Part shown: positions 17,647-26,690 of the stretch, piece by piece
How positions within the stretch are numbered: position 1 is the stretch's first letter
Layout of the letters: the number at the start of each line of letters is the position of its first letter
Origin: Helicobacter sp. 12S02634-8
GTDB taxonomy: Bacteria; Campylobacterota; Campylobacteria; Campylobacterales; Helicobacteraceae
Length of the DNA: 64,000 nt
Direction: 5' to 3'
NCBI RefSeq assembly: GCF_002272865.1
Contig: NZ_MLAP01000001.1
Coordinates: forward strand, 1 to 64,000
Notes under the pieces: generated by a model
Seen by the model: the letters and a program-made list of their open reading frames with translations, nothing else
Database searches by the model: none
What the model was told of the DNA's origin: nothing
Position numbers and translations under genes: made by a program

Positions 17647-20513
17647 GGCAGTTCCCTTGGTGAGGTCAGACTATCGATGAGATAAGCGATATGTTGCCAA
17701 GCAAAGCCACTTGCATCGCTCAAGCCAATTTCACAAGTGCTAGAGCTTCCAAAACCTCTTTGGATATTCTTGTCTGCATAGAATTTTGCGAAGTCTTCTA
17801 GGGCACTTTGATTGAGCTCAGGGGTGAAAAAGCCTTTATTTCCAGCAAACCCACAGCAGCCTGTGTCTTTATGGATAATGATTGCACCTTTTGTGCATTG
17901 CTTTGCTAATGCAAGCATTGAGCTCTCTAATCCTAGCTTTTTGCCTGCGCACATCGTGTAAAGTCCGATATTTTCATTGATAGGATTGAATTTCAAAGCA
18001 GGGAGCAAAAATGTATGGATATAAGCACTCATATCATAGACCTTTAGCCCCGTGTCTTTGAGAGTTTGGAGGAGATAGGCGCTGCAGGCAGTGTGGTCTA
18101 GCACGATGGGGATTTTGCCATCACAAGAGAGTTCTTTGAGTAGGGCGTAGTTTTTTTTGGTATTTTCTTTTGTGAGTTGTTCATAATCACTAAAGGCTTT
18201 CCCGCAGCACATGGAGTGGATTTCTTTGGGATAGATAAGCGTGGTATGGGTCTTATGGCATAGGGATTCAAACACTTCTTGGATACTTCTTGTATCGGGC
18301 ATGTGTTTGGAGGGGGCGAAAGTGCGATTGATACAAGTGGTGAAATAGATAACACAAGATGAGGCATTGCTAGCTTGCTTGTTGGTGAGCTTGAAGGTAT
18401 TTTTTTGGGGGAGGTGCTTTTTGATATGGGGGAAGAGGGGGGTGAGCTTTCTTAAGGTGGTGCTTAGATTTTCTAAAGACTGCTCTCCTAAAATCTTCCC
18501 ACTTTTATTTGCTAGCCCCAAGCTCCATTTTGCGATAGAAGTGCTTGCTGGCATGTGGTGGGCGATTTGTTGTGCTATTTTTGTCTTCAAGCCTTGTGTG
18601 CTCTTTTTTCTGGAGTTTGCACTGATATTGCCCGCAGAGATTTCAAGCGGACAGAGTGTCGCGCACATATGACACACTGCGCAAGTAGTATCACTGAGAT
18701 AAGCATAGCCTTTTTGGAGTTCTTTTAAGAGTTTTTGGTCGGCGAGATTGCCCTTTGATACGCTGATTTCAAGTCGTTTGATTTCTCTTTGGAGTGTGAT
18801 GCGCTGTCTTGGAGTGAGTGTGAGATTTTTGCTTGGGCAAATTTTTTCACAAAAGCCACATTCCATACAGCCATCAAGATAGTCTTGTATTTCTGTGATA
18901 CTTTTGAGATTTTTGGTATGGATTTTGGGGTCATCAGAGATGATTACATCGGGATTGAGGAGCTTTTTGGGGTCAAAGAGTTTTTTGATTTTTTGATGGA
19001 GTGCATAGGCCTTTTGACCCCACTCAATCTCTACAAATGGTGCGACCATTCTGCCTGTTCCGTGTTCGGCTTTGATAGACCCACCAAAGCTTGCGACATT
19101 TTTTGCCATCGCTTCAATCAAGCCCTCAAAATTTTTGTATTCAACAGGATCGTCCAAAATCGGGGTGATGATAAAATGGATATTCCCACTCAGGGCGTGT
19201 CCAAATATAATGCCATTATCTTGGAAGCCATATTGTTTGAATAATCCCTCAATCATTGCTACGCCCGCACCAAAATCTTTGATTTCAAAGCAAATATCTT
19301 CTGTGATGACACAACTTCCCTTTCTGCGAGTGCTTGCAGCAATCGGGAGCAGTCCTTTGCGTATTTTCCACCAAGAGGCATAGACTTTTTCATCATCGCT
19401 TTTCAATAAAGGCAAAACCAAGGGGATATGCTTGAGTGCATTGAGAACTTTTTGCGTGTTTGTTTCTAGGAGGTCTTTTTGTGTGCTTTCGATTTGGAGG
19501 AGGATACACGCATTGTTGGGCTGAATTTGTGTGATAAAACTGGGCATATCTTTGGAGTGTTGCGTGCTTTTGAGTGCAGCATAGTCCATCACTTCAGCTG
19601 CTGTGATGATAGAATCAAGACTGGCTAAGATTTTGATCGCTTCTGAGGCTGTATGCATATCAGAATAAAACAGCAAGGCACAAGTTTTATAAGGTAGGTC
19701 TTGCACGCAGAAATATTCACACGCAGATATAAAGCCCAAAGTCCCCTCTGAGCCGATAAAAAGATGTGTGAGTATGTCGATGGGGTCTGTGAAGTCAAGC
19801 AGGGCATTGAGGCTATAGCCAGTGGTGTTTTTGATTTTGTATTTTTTTGTGATGAGCTCTGAGAGCATTGGATCGGCCAATACTTCTTTTTTGAGTGCTA
19901 GGAGTCCATTGATGAGATGGGCGTGTGTGCGTGTGAAATTTTGCACGCTTTGTGGGTCTGCTGTATCGAGCAAGGTGCCATCAGATAAGATCACGCGCAA
20001 GGATTTTAGAGTCTGATAGCTATTTTGCTTGACCCCACAACACATACCACTGGAGTTGTTTGAGAGAATCCCTCCTATCATCGCAGTCGCGAGTGTCGCA
20101 GGATCAGGGCCGATTTTTTTGCCATAGGGTTTGAGGGCTTCATTTGCACTCAAGCCTATGACCCCACAAGAGAGCCTGATAGAATCTGCGTTTGCTCCGA
20201 TATGGATATCTTGCCAATGGTGCGTGGTGATGATGAGAATACTATCAGAGCAGGCTTGCCCAGAGAGTGAGCTGCCTGCTGCTCTAAATGTGATGGGGGT
20301 GTTGTATTTGTGTGCGAGGGCATAGAGTTTGATGATTTCTGATTCGCAATGGGCTTTGATAACAAGCTTTGGGATATAGCGATAGCAAGAGGCGTCTGTG
20401 CCATAAACAAATCGTCGCAAATAATCACTATAGACCCGATCGCCTAAAAATTGCTCGGCTTCTTGCTGAAATGACACATAATCTGGTATGCTATTTTGTG
20501 TGCTCAAACTCAC
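17643..20513 (-). CDS. dld: Quinone-linked D-lactate dehydrogenase, FAD/4Fe-4S/CCG type
   Basis: A 956-residue fusion that oxidises D-lactate and passes electrons to the quinone pool. From the N terminus it has a vanillyl-alcohol-oxidase FAD domain (AAGSSLSGQACSD, MIGGILSNNSSGMCCG, IGSEGTLGFI), an FAD-linked oxidase C domain ending before residue 520, two 4Fe-4S motifs (CMECGFCEKICP and CAVCHMCATLCP) and a C-terminal pair of Cys-rich CCG modules (IHSMCCGKAF, DTGCCGFAG). This fused layout is typical of epsilon-group Dld. The annotated start is GTG 20513; a GAGG box could instead serve TTG 20507. Confidence 0.88.
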   Translation of the reverse strand: MSLSTQNSIPDYVSFQQEAEQFLGDRVYSDYLRRFVYGTDASCYRYIPKLVIKAHCESEIIKLYALAHKYNTPITFRAAGSSLSGQACSDSILIITTHHWQDIHIGANADSIRLSCGVIGLSANEALKPYGKKIGPDPATLATAMIGGILSNNSSGMCCGVKQNSYQTLKSLRVILSDGTLLDTADPQSVQNFTRTHAHLINGLLALKKEVLADPMLSELITKKYKIKNTTGYSLNALLDFTDPIDILTHLFIGSEGTLGFISACEYFCVQDLPYKTCALLFYSDMHTASEAIKILASLDSIITAAEVMDYAALKSTQHSKDMPSFITQIQPNNACILLQIESTQKDLLETNTQKVLNALKHIPLVLPLLKSDDEKVYASWWKIRKGLLPIAASTRRKGSCVITEDICFEIKDFGAGVAMIEGLFKQYGFQDNGIIFGHALSGNIHFIITPILDDPVEYKNFEGLIEAMAKNVASFGGSIKAEHGTGRMVAPFVEIEWGQKAYALHQKIKKLFDPKKLLNPDVIISDDPKIHTKNLKSITEIQDYLDGCMECGFCEKICPSKNLTLTPRQRITLQREIKRLEISVSKGNLADQKLLKELQKGYAYLSDTTCAVCHMCATLCPLEISAGNISANSRKKSTQGLKTKIAQQIAHHMPASTSIAKWSLGLANKSGKILGEQSLENLSTTLRKLTPLFPHIKKHLPQKNTFKLTNKQASNASSCVIYFTTCINRTFAPSKHMPDTRSIQEVFESLCHKTHTTLIYPKEIHSMCCGKAFSDYEQLTKENTKKNYALLKELSCDGKIPIVLDHTACSAYLLQTLKDTGLKVYDMSAYIHTFLLPALKFNPINENIGLYTMCAGKKLGLESSMLALAKQCTKGAIIIHKDTGCCGFAGNKGFFTPELNQSALEDFAKFYADKNIQRGFGSSSTCEIGLSDASGFAWQHIAYLIDSLTSPRELP

Positions 20514-20570
20514 CTCGTATGAAAAATTTTATTATTTTAGCAAATCTGGGGGAAGTTCTTAACAAAACAT

Positions 20571-20578
20571 TATAGAAT
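20571..20578 (+). promoter_or_regulatory. Putative -10 of the rhodanese gene
   Basis: TATAGAAT lies 26 bp before the rhodanese ATG, in the gap between it and the divergent D-lactate dehydrogenase gene. No -35 consensus is seen at the expected distance. Confidence 0.45.
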
Positions 20579-20603
20579 ACCGAAAAAATTTTAAGGTTTG
20601 AAA

Positions 20604-20969
20604 ATGAGTGAAGAAATAAGACGCAACAAGCAGCTTCTAGGCAAGCACAATAAAAGCTATGCTTATCCTGTGTATCTAGAGGGCTTGGATATGAGAGATT
20701 ATCTCATCATCGATATCCGTCACCCTTATGACCACGCACAAGGGCATATCAATGGGGCTTTGAATATCGTTGAATTGGGCAAAATAGCTAAAATCGCACA
20801 AGAAAATCCCGATAAAAAAATCCTCTTGCACTGCTATAGCGGGCATACAGCTTCTGTTTATGGCAGTGAGCTGACTTTAGCGGGGTTAGAGAATATTTAT
20901 TATTTAGATGAAAATATTTTAGATTTTGAACATTATGGCATTGTTTTGCAAAAATCCCCACAAGGCTGA
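20604..20969 (+). CDS. Rhodanese-like protein
   Basis: A 121-residue single rhodanese domain with LIIDIRHPYDHAQGHINGALNI and the catalytic-cysteine loop HCYSGHTAS. It should carry persulfide sulfur or act as a small sulfurtransferase; the substrate is unknown. ATG 20604 has a TAAGG box; a TTG two codons earlier is less likely. It is divergent from the D-lactate dehydrogenase, a neighbour also in H. pylori as I recall, and convergent with the NDH-2 gene. Confidence 0.88.
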   Translation: MSEEIRRNKQLLGKHNKSYAYPVYLEGLDMRDYLIIDIRHPYDHAQGHINGALNIVELGKIAKIAQENPDKKILLHCYSGHTASVYGSELTLAGLENIYYLDENILDFEHYGIVLQKSPQG

Positions 20970-21005
20970 TTGCCCCTCCTCTCTCATTTTTGTTTTTAAG
21001 GGCTT

Positions 21006-22199
21006 TTAGTCTTTTTTGAAAAGGCTTGTGAGTCCTTGGATTTTGAGATTCCAGATGTTTTCTACAAGTCTTTTGAGTATGTAAGCCTTAAGGCCATGGA
21101 TGGTTTTGCCCTTGAGTGTGCCTATGGCATAGCCCTTGCCTAAAGAGCAAATGCTATCGCCCAAGCTAAAGCTAAAGCCTTGGGTGGGGGCTTTGCCATC
21201 AAGAATAGCCTTGAGGGCTTGGGCTAGGTATGCCCCCTCGCGAGTGGCAAGCTGAGCAGTAGGGGGGTAGAAGCGTTGCGATATGGGATCGCTCAAAGCC
21301 CCACAATCCCCTACAACAAAGATTTTATCTCTGTTGGGCAGGTCTTGTATGGGGTGTAAAAAAGAATCGATTTTTATCTTGCTGCGCTCGCTTTGGAAAA
21401 AAGGTGAGTTTTCTATCACTGCAGAGCCCTTGACTCCAGCACTCCAGACGATAGTGCTAGCAGGGATTTTTTTGTTTTCATTTCCATTTTGGATCAAGAC
21501 TCCATCACTCAAGCATTCCAAAATCTTAGAGCTTTCCCATACCTTCACGCCCAAAGACTCAAGCCTTTGGCGTGCGATCTGACTGGCATTGGTATCAAAC
21601 ATTGGCAAAATATGGGGCATTGCCTCAATGCAAGCGATGTCAAAAAGAGCAGGATCGATCCCATAATGTTTTGCTTTTTTGTGTAATTCTTGGGCTAAAG
21701 ACGCACTCAATTCAATCCCCGTAAAGCCCCCTCCACAGATGGCAAATTGGAGGTGTTGGGGGTTTTTGTCTTGCAAATACATCTCAAGCTTTTTTTGGAT
21801 ATGTTCTCTGATATGGAGCGCACTTGCATAAGAGGTGATATTTAAGGCGTATTCTTCAATGCCTTTTATCCCAAAAGAATCTGAGCGAAAGCCCAAACCG
21901 ATGATGAGATAGTCATAAGCATAGGTAGCATTTTTTGTAATGACTTGATTGTGTTTTATGGAGAGGACTGTGTCTGTGATGATTTCTATTTCTTGAGGCA
22001 AGATGTCTTTGAGGGGGTAGCAGACACTTTTATCCTTGACTCCAGCACTCACTTCGTGGAGCAAAATCGTATGGTAGTGGTAGGGGTTGTTGTTGATGAG
22101 GGTGAATTTGGCTTGTTGCAAGGTCTTAGAATCGAGATTTTTTAAGACGCTCAAGACCCCATAGCCCGCACCTAAAAGAAGAATATTCAGCTGTTTCAT
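21006..22199 (-). CDS. Type II NADH:quinone oxidoreductase-like flavoprotein
   Basis: A 397-residue FAD enzyme with two Rossmann folds: LLLGAGYGVLSVLKNL at the N terminus and AICGGGFTGIELSASLA (about residue 153). FVVGDCGAL and the PTAQLATREGAYLAQAL segment are typical of NDH-2, a non-proton-pumping membrane-surface dehydrogenase. The C-terminal region is consistent with membrane attachment. Many NDH-2 homologues in this group use other donors, so the electron donor is not certain. A TATAAT and a Fur-box-like sequence lie upstream. Confidence 0.8.
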   Translation of the reverse strand: MKQLNILLLGAGYGVLSVLKNLDSKTLQQAKFTLINNNPYHYHTILLHEVSAGVKDKSVCYPLKDILPQEIEIITDTVLSIKHNQVITKNATYAYDYLIIGLGFRSDSFGIKGIEEYALNITSYASALHIREHIQKKLEMYLQDKNPQHLQFAICGGGFTGIELSASLAQELHKKAKHYGIDPALFDIACIEAMPHILPMFDTNASQIARQRLESLGVKVWESSKILECLSDGVLIQNGNENKKIPASTIVWSAGVKGSAVIENSPFFQSERSKIKIDSFLHPIQDLPNRDKIFVVGDCGALSDPISQRFYPPTAQLATREGAYLAQALKAILDGKAPTQGFSFSLGDSICSLGKGYAIGTLKGKTIHGLKAYILKRLVENIWNLKIQGLTSLFKKD

Positions 22200-22224
22200 T
22201 GATTTTGTTTTCCTTAGATTTGAG

Positions 22225-22240
22225 ATTATAATGATTCTAA
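22225..22240 (-). promoter_or_regulatory. -10 element with an overlapping Fur-box-like inverted repeat
   Basis: On the minus strand, TTAGAATCATTATAA (22226-22240) matches 11 of the 14 fixed positions of the H. pylori Fur consensus TAATAATnATTATTA as I remember it. It sits over a TATAAT (22225-22230) about 26-30 bp before the NDH-2 start. Flanking GATTA/TAATC extends the dyad. Iron control is inferred, not shown. Confidence 0.4.
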
Positions 22241-22308
22241 TCGCATTTTATAGTATTCAAAATAATAAACCCCATCTTTAAAGGCACTATCTAACCCTAG
22301 CCTTATCA

Positions 22309-23601
22309 TCAAAATGCATAAGTGATATGCATCATCATATGGCTTCTATCAGAAGTGTTGTTGTTTTGCAGTATAGGGCCTGTGCCGATGGTATAGCCTT
22401 TATGGGTTGTATCTTTAAAATACTCGATTTTAAGCCCTGTGCTGATGTGTTTGTCAAAAACATAGCTCAAATAAAGCGCTAAGCTTTGCTCATCAGCCCT
22501 AGGGCTTGTAGTGAGTCTGCCAAGTAGCTGCCATTTGAAGCTTTGGTAATGTGCTCCTACATACAAAAACCCGCTCAAAGCGTCTTTGCCGACCATATTA
22601 GAGAGCGAAGTCCCTAGGTCATAGATACTGCCTGTCCAGATATTGTAAGTGATGGGATCGCCATAGATACCTATCTTGCCATTGGCATTGCCAAAGTTTT
22701 TATAAATGATAGCCCCAAAATGATAGTTATTGATATCAAAATGCTGTTTGATAAAAAGTGTTTGTGCACTTTTCCCGAGTGGTTGGTTGAATACGATCGT
22801 ATCTCTTGAGCTCGCACTCACGCCTTGATAAAACGGAAACAACGCCACTAAAGTGGTTGATGAGCGAAAGCCCTCAGAAGCAAAATCAGGATTGCTATCA
22901 AAGCTGATATTAAAGCCAGGGGCGTTCATATTTTCAAGGATATGGTAGATATAAGGTGAAATACTCCAGCCATTTTTGGTGTATATAATCCCCTCTGCAA
23001 TCAGTGGTGCCCCACTTGTATAGTATCTGCCATAGGGCCAAAACCAGTCGTTGTAAGCTGAAGCACGGGCATCAGAAAAGAGTATCCAAGCTTTGGTATC
23101 ATAGAGCTTGACATAAGCCTCCCCGCCTTGATTGAACGCACTGAACCAATCATAGCCTTGTGTTTCATATCGCCCTGCTTTGAAGCCAAACATATCATTG
23201 TATTCATAGCTGATATAAGCATTATGCACCATCGCAAAGCGAGGGTCTTTGAGGTCTTGACCGCTATGGGTCGCCCAATAGCCAATATATGCACTGGCTA
23301 ATGGCTCTCCACTTTGATAGATTGTAGAGTCATACACAATTGTATTGATCATACCGCCTAAAGTGATATTGAGATGATTAGCGAGATTGAGATGTAAATC
23401 AAGCTCTCCTAACATCGTAGCATAGCTTTCAGTAGGATAGACGCCTTTTTGGGGATTGTATTTTCGAGTATCAAAGCCGATTTTTGAAAAGCTGCTTGCT
23501 TGTCCGCTGACTTGGAAGTCAAAGCCAAAAAGAGGCGCAAGACCCCAGCAAGTCAGCAATAAAATCTTGCTAGTTATTTGTTTGGAATATTTGTTACCCA
23601 T
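22309..23601 (-). CDS. Outer membrane beta-barrel protein, Hof-like family
   Basis: A 430-residue protein with a signal peptide ending near ACLFG-type residues (cleavage probably before FDFQVSGQASS) and a C terminus ending in Phe (HITYAF), as expected for BamA-dependent barrels. Alternating amphipathic strands, many Tyr/Trp girdle residues (YDWFSAFNQGGEAYVK, YNDWFWPYGRYY) and the N-terminal FDFQVSG fit the Helicobacter Hof family of porin-like proteins. It may also be seen as distantly OprD-like. Cargo unknown. AAGGAGGAG precedes the ATG. Confidence 0.75.
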   Translation of the reverse strand: MGNKYSKQITSKILLLTCWGLAPLFGFDFQVSGQASSFSKIGFDTRKYNPQKGVYPTESYATMLGELDLHLNLANHLNITLGGMINTIVYDSTIYQSGEPLASAYIGYWATHSGQDLKDPRFAMVHNAYISYEYNDMFGFKAGRYETQGYDWFSAFNQGGEAYVKLYDTKAWILFSDARASAYNDWFWPYGRYYTSGAPLIAEGIIYTKNGWSISPYIYHILENMNAPGFNISFDSNPDFASEGFRSSTTLVALFPFYQGVSASSRDTIVFNQPLGKSAQTLFIKQHFDINNYHFGAIIYKNFGNANGKIGIYGDPITYNIWTGSIYDLGTSLSNMVGKDALSGFLYVGAHYQSFKWQLLGRLTTSPRADEQSLALYLSYVFDKHISTGLKIEYFKDTTHKGYTIGTGPILQNNNTSDRSHMMMHITYAF

Positions 23602-23627
23602 CTCTCCTCCTTAGTTAGGTATGATTT

Positions 23628-23661
23628 AAAAAACGCGTTTGATCTGTAGAGATACAAACGC
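23628..23661 (-). terminator. Intrinsic terminator-like hairpin after the cytochrome c gene
   Basis: On the minus strand GCGTTTG, a 13-nt loop, then CAAACGC is followed by GTTTTTT. The stem lies between the cytochrome gene (upstream) and the porin gene (downstream), and would separate the two transcription units. Confidence 0.5.
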
Positions 23662-23715
23662 CTTATTTTACTATATTTTGCTGCCCCTTGCTGGGTAGAG
23701 TCTTTGGCTTGTTTG

Positions 23716-23766
23716 TGTGTTTGGGCGTTTTTAATAATCTTAAAAGTCCTTGTGTTTGGGCGTTTT
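23716..23766. repeat. 16-bp direct repeat
   Basis: TGTGTTTGGGCGTTTT occurs at 23716-23731 and again at 23751-23766. The second copy overlaps the last codons of the cytochrome c gene. Confidence 0.6.
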
Positions 23767-24151
23767 AGGGGGTTTTTGTCGTGGTGGGGTTGGAAGATTT
23801 TTTGCTAGTGATATAAAAATAAATTGCTTTGATTTCTTCCTCTGTCAAGTCGTATTTTGGCATGATTCCTTTGTCTTTATTGAGTGCTTTTTTGAAGGTT
23901 TCAAAATCCATATGGTTGATTTGGGGAGTTTGGATTGTTTTGTTTTTGCCCTTGGCTTTGTAATGTGCGATGGTTTCGCTTTCTCCACTCTTGCCGTGGC
24001 ATTTGATACAGCCGATATTGCGAGGGTTTTCATAGAGCTTTTTGCCATATTCTTGGGGCGTGATGAAACTATCATCTTTAGGAGAATCTGCTGTGAGCAA
24101 GGGGAGGGGAGAGAGCAAAAGCAAAAATAGCATTAAAAATTTATTTGTCAT
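23765..24151 (-). CDS. Small periplasmic c-type cytochrome
   Basis: A 128-residue protein with a signal peptide (residues 1-20, ending LLTA) and one haem-binding CIKCH at residues 48-52. Met in the GIMPKYDLTEEEIKAIYFYI segment is the likely axial ligand; this ending is typical of class I cytochromes of the c553 type. It should carry electrons in the periplasm. The C-terminal tail is Ser/Thr/Pro-rich. It is divergent from folD. Confidence 0.82.
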   Translation of the reverse strand: MTNKFLMLFLLLLSPLPLLTADSPKDDSFITPQEYGKKLYENPRNIGCIKCHGKSGESETIAHYKAKGKNKTIQTPQINHMDFETFKKALNKDKGIMPKYDLTEEEIKAIYFYITSKKSSNPTTTKTP

Positions 24152-24193
24152 TATCGCAAATATCCTTTAAAGATTTTAGAATAGAGTTTTTAT

Positions 24194-24199
24194 TATAAT
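24194..24199 (+). promoter_or_regulatory. Putative -10 of the folD operon
   Basis: A perfect TATAAT, 28 bp before the folD ATG, in the gap between the divergent cytochrome gene and folD. It is the only good promoter-like element seen before the long run folD to the radical SAM gene. Confidence 0.55.
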
Positions 24200-24227
24200 A
24201 CACCACTTCAATTTTAAAGGGGATAAA

Positions 24228-25088
24228 ATGACACTTCTTGATGGCAGATCTCTAGCACAAAGTATCGAAAAAGAGATTATCATACAAACAGATTTGCTGC
24301 AAAAAGAAGGCATTATCCCCACACTCGCAGTGATTTTGGTCGGAACAGATCCTGCAAGCTGTGCGTATGTCAATATGAAAATCAAGGCTTGCGAGCGTTG
24401 CGGGGTTGCTTGTGTTGCTAAAAAACTCAAAGAAGAGATCACACAAATAGAGCTCATACCTATGATTGAAGAACTCAATGCTGACCCAGAGATTGATGGG
24501 ATTTTAGTGCAGCTCCCTTTGAGTGCGCATATCGATACCAAATCTATCTTAGAGGCCATCGATCCTCAAAAAGATGTCGATGGTTTCCACCCATTTAACG
24601 CAGGCCGTACACTTGCTGGGATTGAAGCCTTTGTGCCAGCTACACCTTTGGGCGTGATGAGTCTTTTGGAGCATTATGGCATTGATGTAGCAGGCAAAAA
24701 TGTTGCTATAATTGGTGCGAGTAATATCGTTGGCAAGCCATTGGCTTCCTTGATGCTCAATGCAGGGGCAACTATCAGTGTGTGCCATATCTTGACAAAA
24801 GACATCAAGACCTTTACCCAACACGCAGATATTGTGTGTGTCGGCGTGGGTAAGGCGGGCTTGATTGGTGCAGAGATGATCCAAGAGGGTGCTATAGTGG
24901 TTGATATTGGAATCAATCGCCTCCAAGATGGGCGTTTAGTCGGAGATGTAGACTTTGAGAGTGTGAGCAAAAAGGCAAGTTTTATCACACCTGTGCCTGG
25001 GGGCGTGGGACCCATGACAATTATTTCTTTGCTGCAAAATACGCTCATATCAGCCCGCAAGAGAAAGTCAAAAAATCAAAAATATTAA
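24228..25088 (+). CDS. folD: Bifunctional methylenetetrahydrofolate dehydrogenase/cyclohydrolase
   Basis: FolD interconverts 5,10-methylene-THF and 10-formyl-THF. The 286-residue protein has the active-site [19 protein letters not shown] (Tyr and Lys), [24 protein letters not shown] and the NADP-binding [13 protein letters not shown], ending with [11 protein letters not shown]. An AAAGGGG box precedes the ATG. It is the first gene of a block whose order (folD-lepB-M50-rpiB-coiled coil-apt-dedA-pepA-ychF) is conserved in H. pylori. Confidence 0.97.
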   Translation: MTLLDGRSLAQSIEKEIIIQTDLLQKEGIIPTLAVILVGTDPASCAYVNMKIKACERCGVACVAKKLKEEITQIELIPMIEELNADPEIDGILVQLPLSAHIDTKSILEAIDPQKDVDGFHPFNAGRTLAGIEAFVPATPLGVMSLLEHYGIDVAGKNVAIIGASNIVGKPLASLMLNAGATISVCHILTKDIKTFTQHADIVCVGVGKAGLIGAEMIQEGAIVVDIGINRLQDGRLVGDVDFESVSKKASFITPVPGGVGPMTIISLLQNTLISARKRKSKNQKY

Positions 25089-25096
25089 GGAAGTTG

Positions 25097-26020
25097 ATGA
25101 AGTTTTTAAAATCTGTGTATAACTTTTGTGCGAGCTGGACAGGCACAATTATCATTGTTTTGTTTGTGATTTTTTTTGTAGCGCAAGCCTTTGTAATCCC
25201 GACTCGCTCGATGGTAGGGACTTTATATGAGGGGGATATGCTGTTTGTGAAAAAATTTTCTTATGGTATCCCTGTGCCTAAAATCCCTTGGTTGGAAATC
25301 CCTGTGTTGCCTGATTTTAAAGGTGATGGGCATATTATTGATGGGGCATACCCCCAAAGAGGTGATGTCGTTGTCTTTATCCCACCCAATGAGCCCAAGA
25401 CTTATTATGTCAAGAGAAATTTTGCTGTAGGTGGTGATGAGGTGCTGTTTACTCCAAATGGTTTTTATCTCCGTCCACACGAGGGAGATGCGTATATCCA
25501 AGCCCATTATGACTCCTCCAGAATTGTCATGATGATGGGCAAGCAATTTGTCTTTGAGCCTTATGCGCAAGACCACCCAGGTATCCACTATAGCAATGGC
25601 AATTCATCGTATTTTGTGATGGCTTCTATCGCCCAACAAGACCTCTCCAGTGGCTTTTTAGCCCTCAATGACAATCCCAATGGGCGCGGGATTGCAATGA
25701 TGCCTTTAAATCTTGATGGGGAAGTGGTGTTTTATAAAAAAATCGCGCCCGATGAGTTTTTTATGATTGGTGATAATCGCGATGATAGCAATGACTCAAG
25801 ATTTTGGGGGAGTGTGCCTTATAAAAATATCATTGGCAAGCCTTGGTTTATTTATTTTAGTGTCAATCTCAAAAATAGCTATGAAGCTGGTGCAGACAAA
25901 AATCCTAAAGCTCTTTTTACAATCCGATGGAAACGTATGTTTAAGAGTGTAGAATACCTAGAAAAGCAGATAAAGACTTCAAACATACAAAAAGGAAGCA
26001 TTGATAATGGAATTTTATGA
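25097..26020 (+). CDS. lepB: Signal peptidase I
   Basis: LepB cuts signal peptides from exported proteins at the outer face of the inner membrane. The 307-residue protein has one N-terminal transmembrane helix, the catalytic Ser in IPTRSMVGTL, the catalytic Lys in YYVKRNFAVGGDEV and box E GDNRDDSNDSRFWG. ATG 25097 is preferred to the TTG immediately before it. Its 3' end overlaps the next gene by 14 bp. Confidence 0.97.
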   Translation: MKFLKSVYNFCASWTGTIIIVLFVIFFVAQAFVIPTRSMVGTLYEGDMLFVKKFSYGIPVPKIPWLEIPVLPDFKGDGHIIDGAYPQRGDVVVFIPPNEPKTYYVKRNFAVGGDEVLFTPNGFYLRPHEGDAYIQAHYDSSRIVMMMGKQFVFEPYAQDHPGIHYSNGNSSYFVMASIAQQDLSSGFLALNDNPNGRGIAMMPLNLDGEVVFYKKIAPDEFFMIGDNRDDSNDSRFWGSVPYKNIIGKPWFIYFSVNLKNSYEAGADKNPKALFTIRWKRMFKSVEYLEKQIKTSNIQKGSIDNGIL

Positions 26021-26678
26021 ATTGTTTTCTGCGCAAAATATCTTGAAAACGCTCATAATGGTGTTGGCATTTTTGATCGCTGTGATTGGGCATGAAATCA
26101 TGCACGGATATGTGGCCTTTCGGTATGGAGATGACACAGCTAAAAATCTAGGTCGCTTGAGTATCAATCCACTCAAGCACATTGATCTTGTTGGTTCGAT
26201 TATCGTTCCTTTGGTGTTGTTTTTTGCTAACGCGCCTTTTTTGTTTGGCTGGGCAAAGCCTGTGCCGATCAATATGGAATATATCATCGAAAAATGGGGC
26301 TATGGAGCGGGGATTGTTGTGAGTTTAGCAGGCATTGCTTATAATCTCATCTTAGCCCTCATCATCAGTGGATTGCTCTTTAGTGGTGTATTTGGGGGTA
26401 TCTCTGGGGAAGTGGGTCAGATTTTGGTGTTATTTTTAGTGCAGCTTATTGTCTATAATGTCGTGCTAGGAATGTTTAATCTCTGGCCGATTCCACCTTT
26501 AGATGGTGGGCGAGCGTTGGGCTTTGCTTGCATTGCTTTAGGGAGTTATAGAATCCCAAAAATGATGTATCAAATCAGTCCTTATGGTATGATTATTGTT
26601 TTGATTATTTTAGCGACGCCTTTATCACAAGTATTTTTTTACCCTACGCAGCTTTTGTTGCAATTTTTATTGACTTAA
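26007..26678 (+). CDS. Site-2-protease family (M50) membrane metalloprotease
   Basis: A 223-residue, almost wholly hydrophobic protein. The zinc-binding HExxH is GHEIMHGYVAF near residue 30 and the second motif is NLWPIPPLDGGRAL (about residue 155). This short form lacks PDZ domains, so it resembles the standalone M50B/Rip-like proteases and not RseP. Substrate unknown. Start set to ATG 26007 with AAAGGAAG upstream, inside the end of lepB. Confidence 0.9.
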   Translation: MEFYELFSAQNILKTLIMVLAFLIAVIGHEIMHGYVAFRYGDDTAKNLGRLSINPLKHIDLVGSIIVPLVLFFANAPFLFGWAKPVPINMEYIIEKWGYGAGIVVSLAGIAYNLILALIISGLLFSGVFGGISGEVGQILVLFLVQLIVYNVVLGMFNLWPIPPLDGGRALGFACIALGSYRIPKMMYQISPYGMIIVLIILATPLSQVFFYPTQLLLQFLLT

Positions 26679-26690
26679 AAAGGAAAATCA

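Noticed and set aside
18789-19244. 151-codon plus-strand frame inside the D-lactate dehydrogenase gene
   Set aside because: The opposite strand encodes conserved FAD and Fe-S motifs over the same bases.
23750-24130. 126-codon plus-strand frame over the cytochrome c gene
   Set aside because: The minus-strand frame has a signal peptide and CxxCH; this one has no motif.
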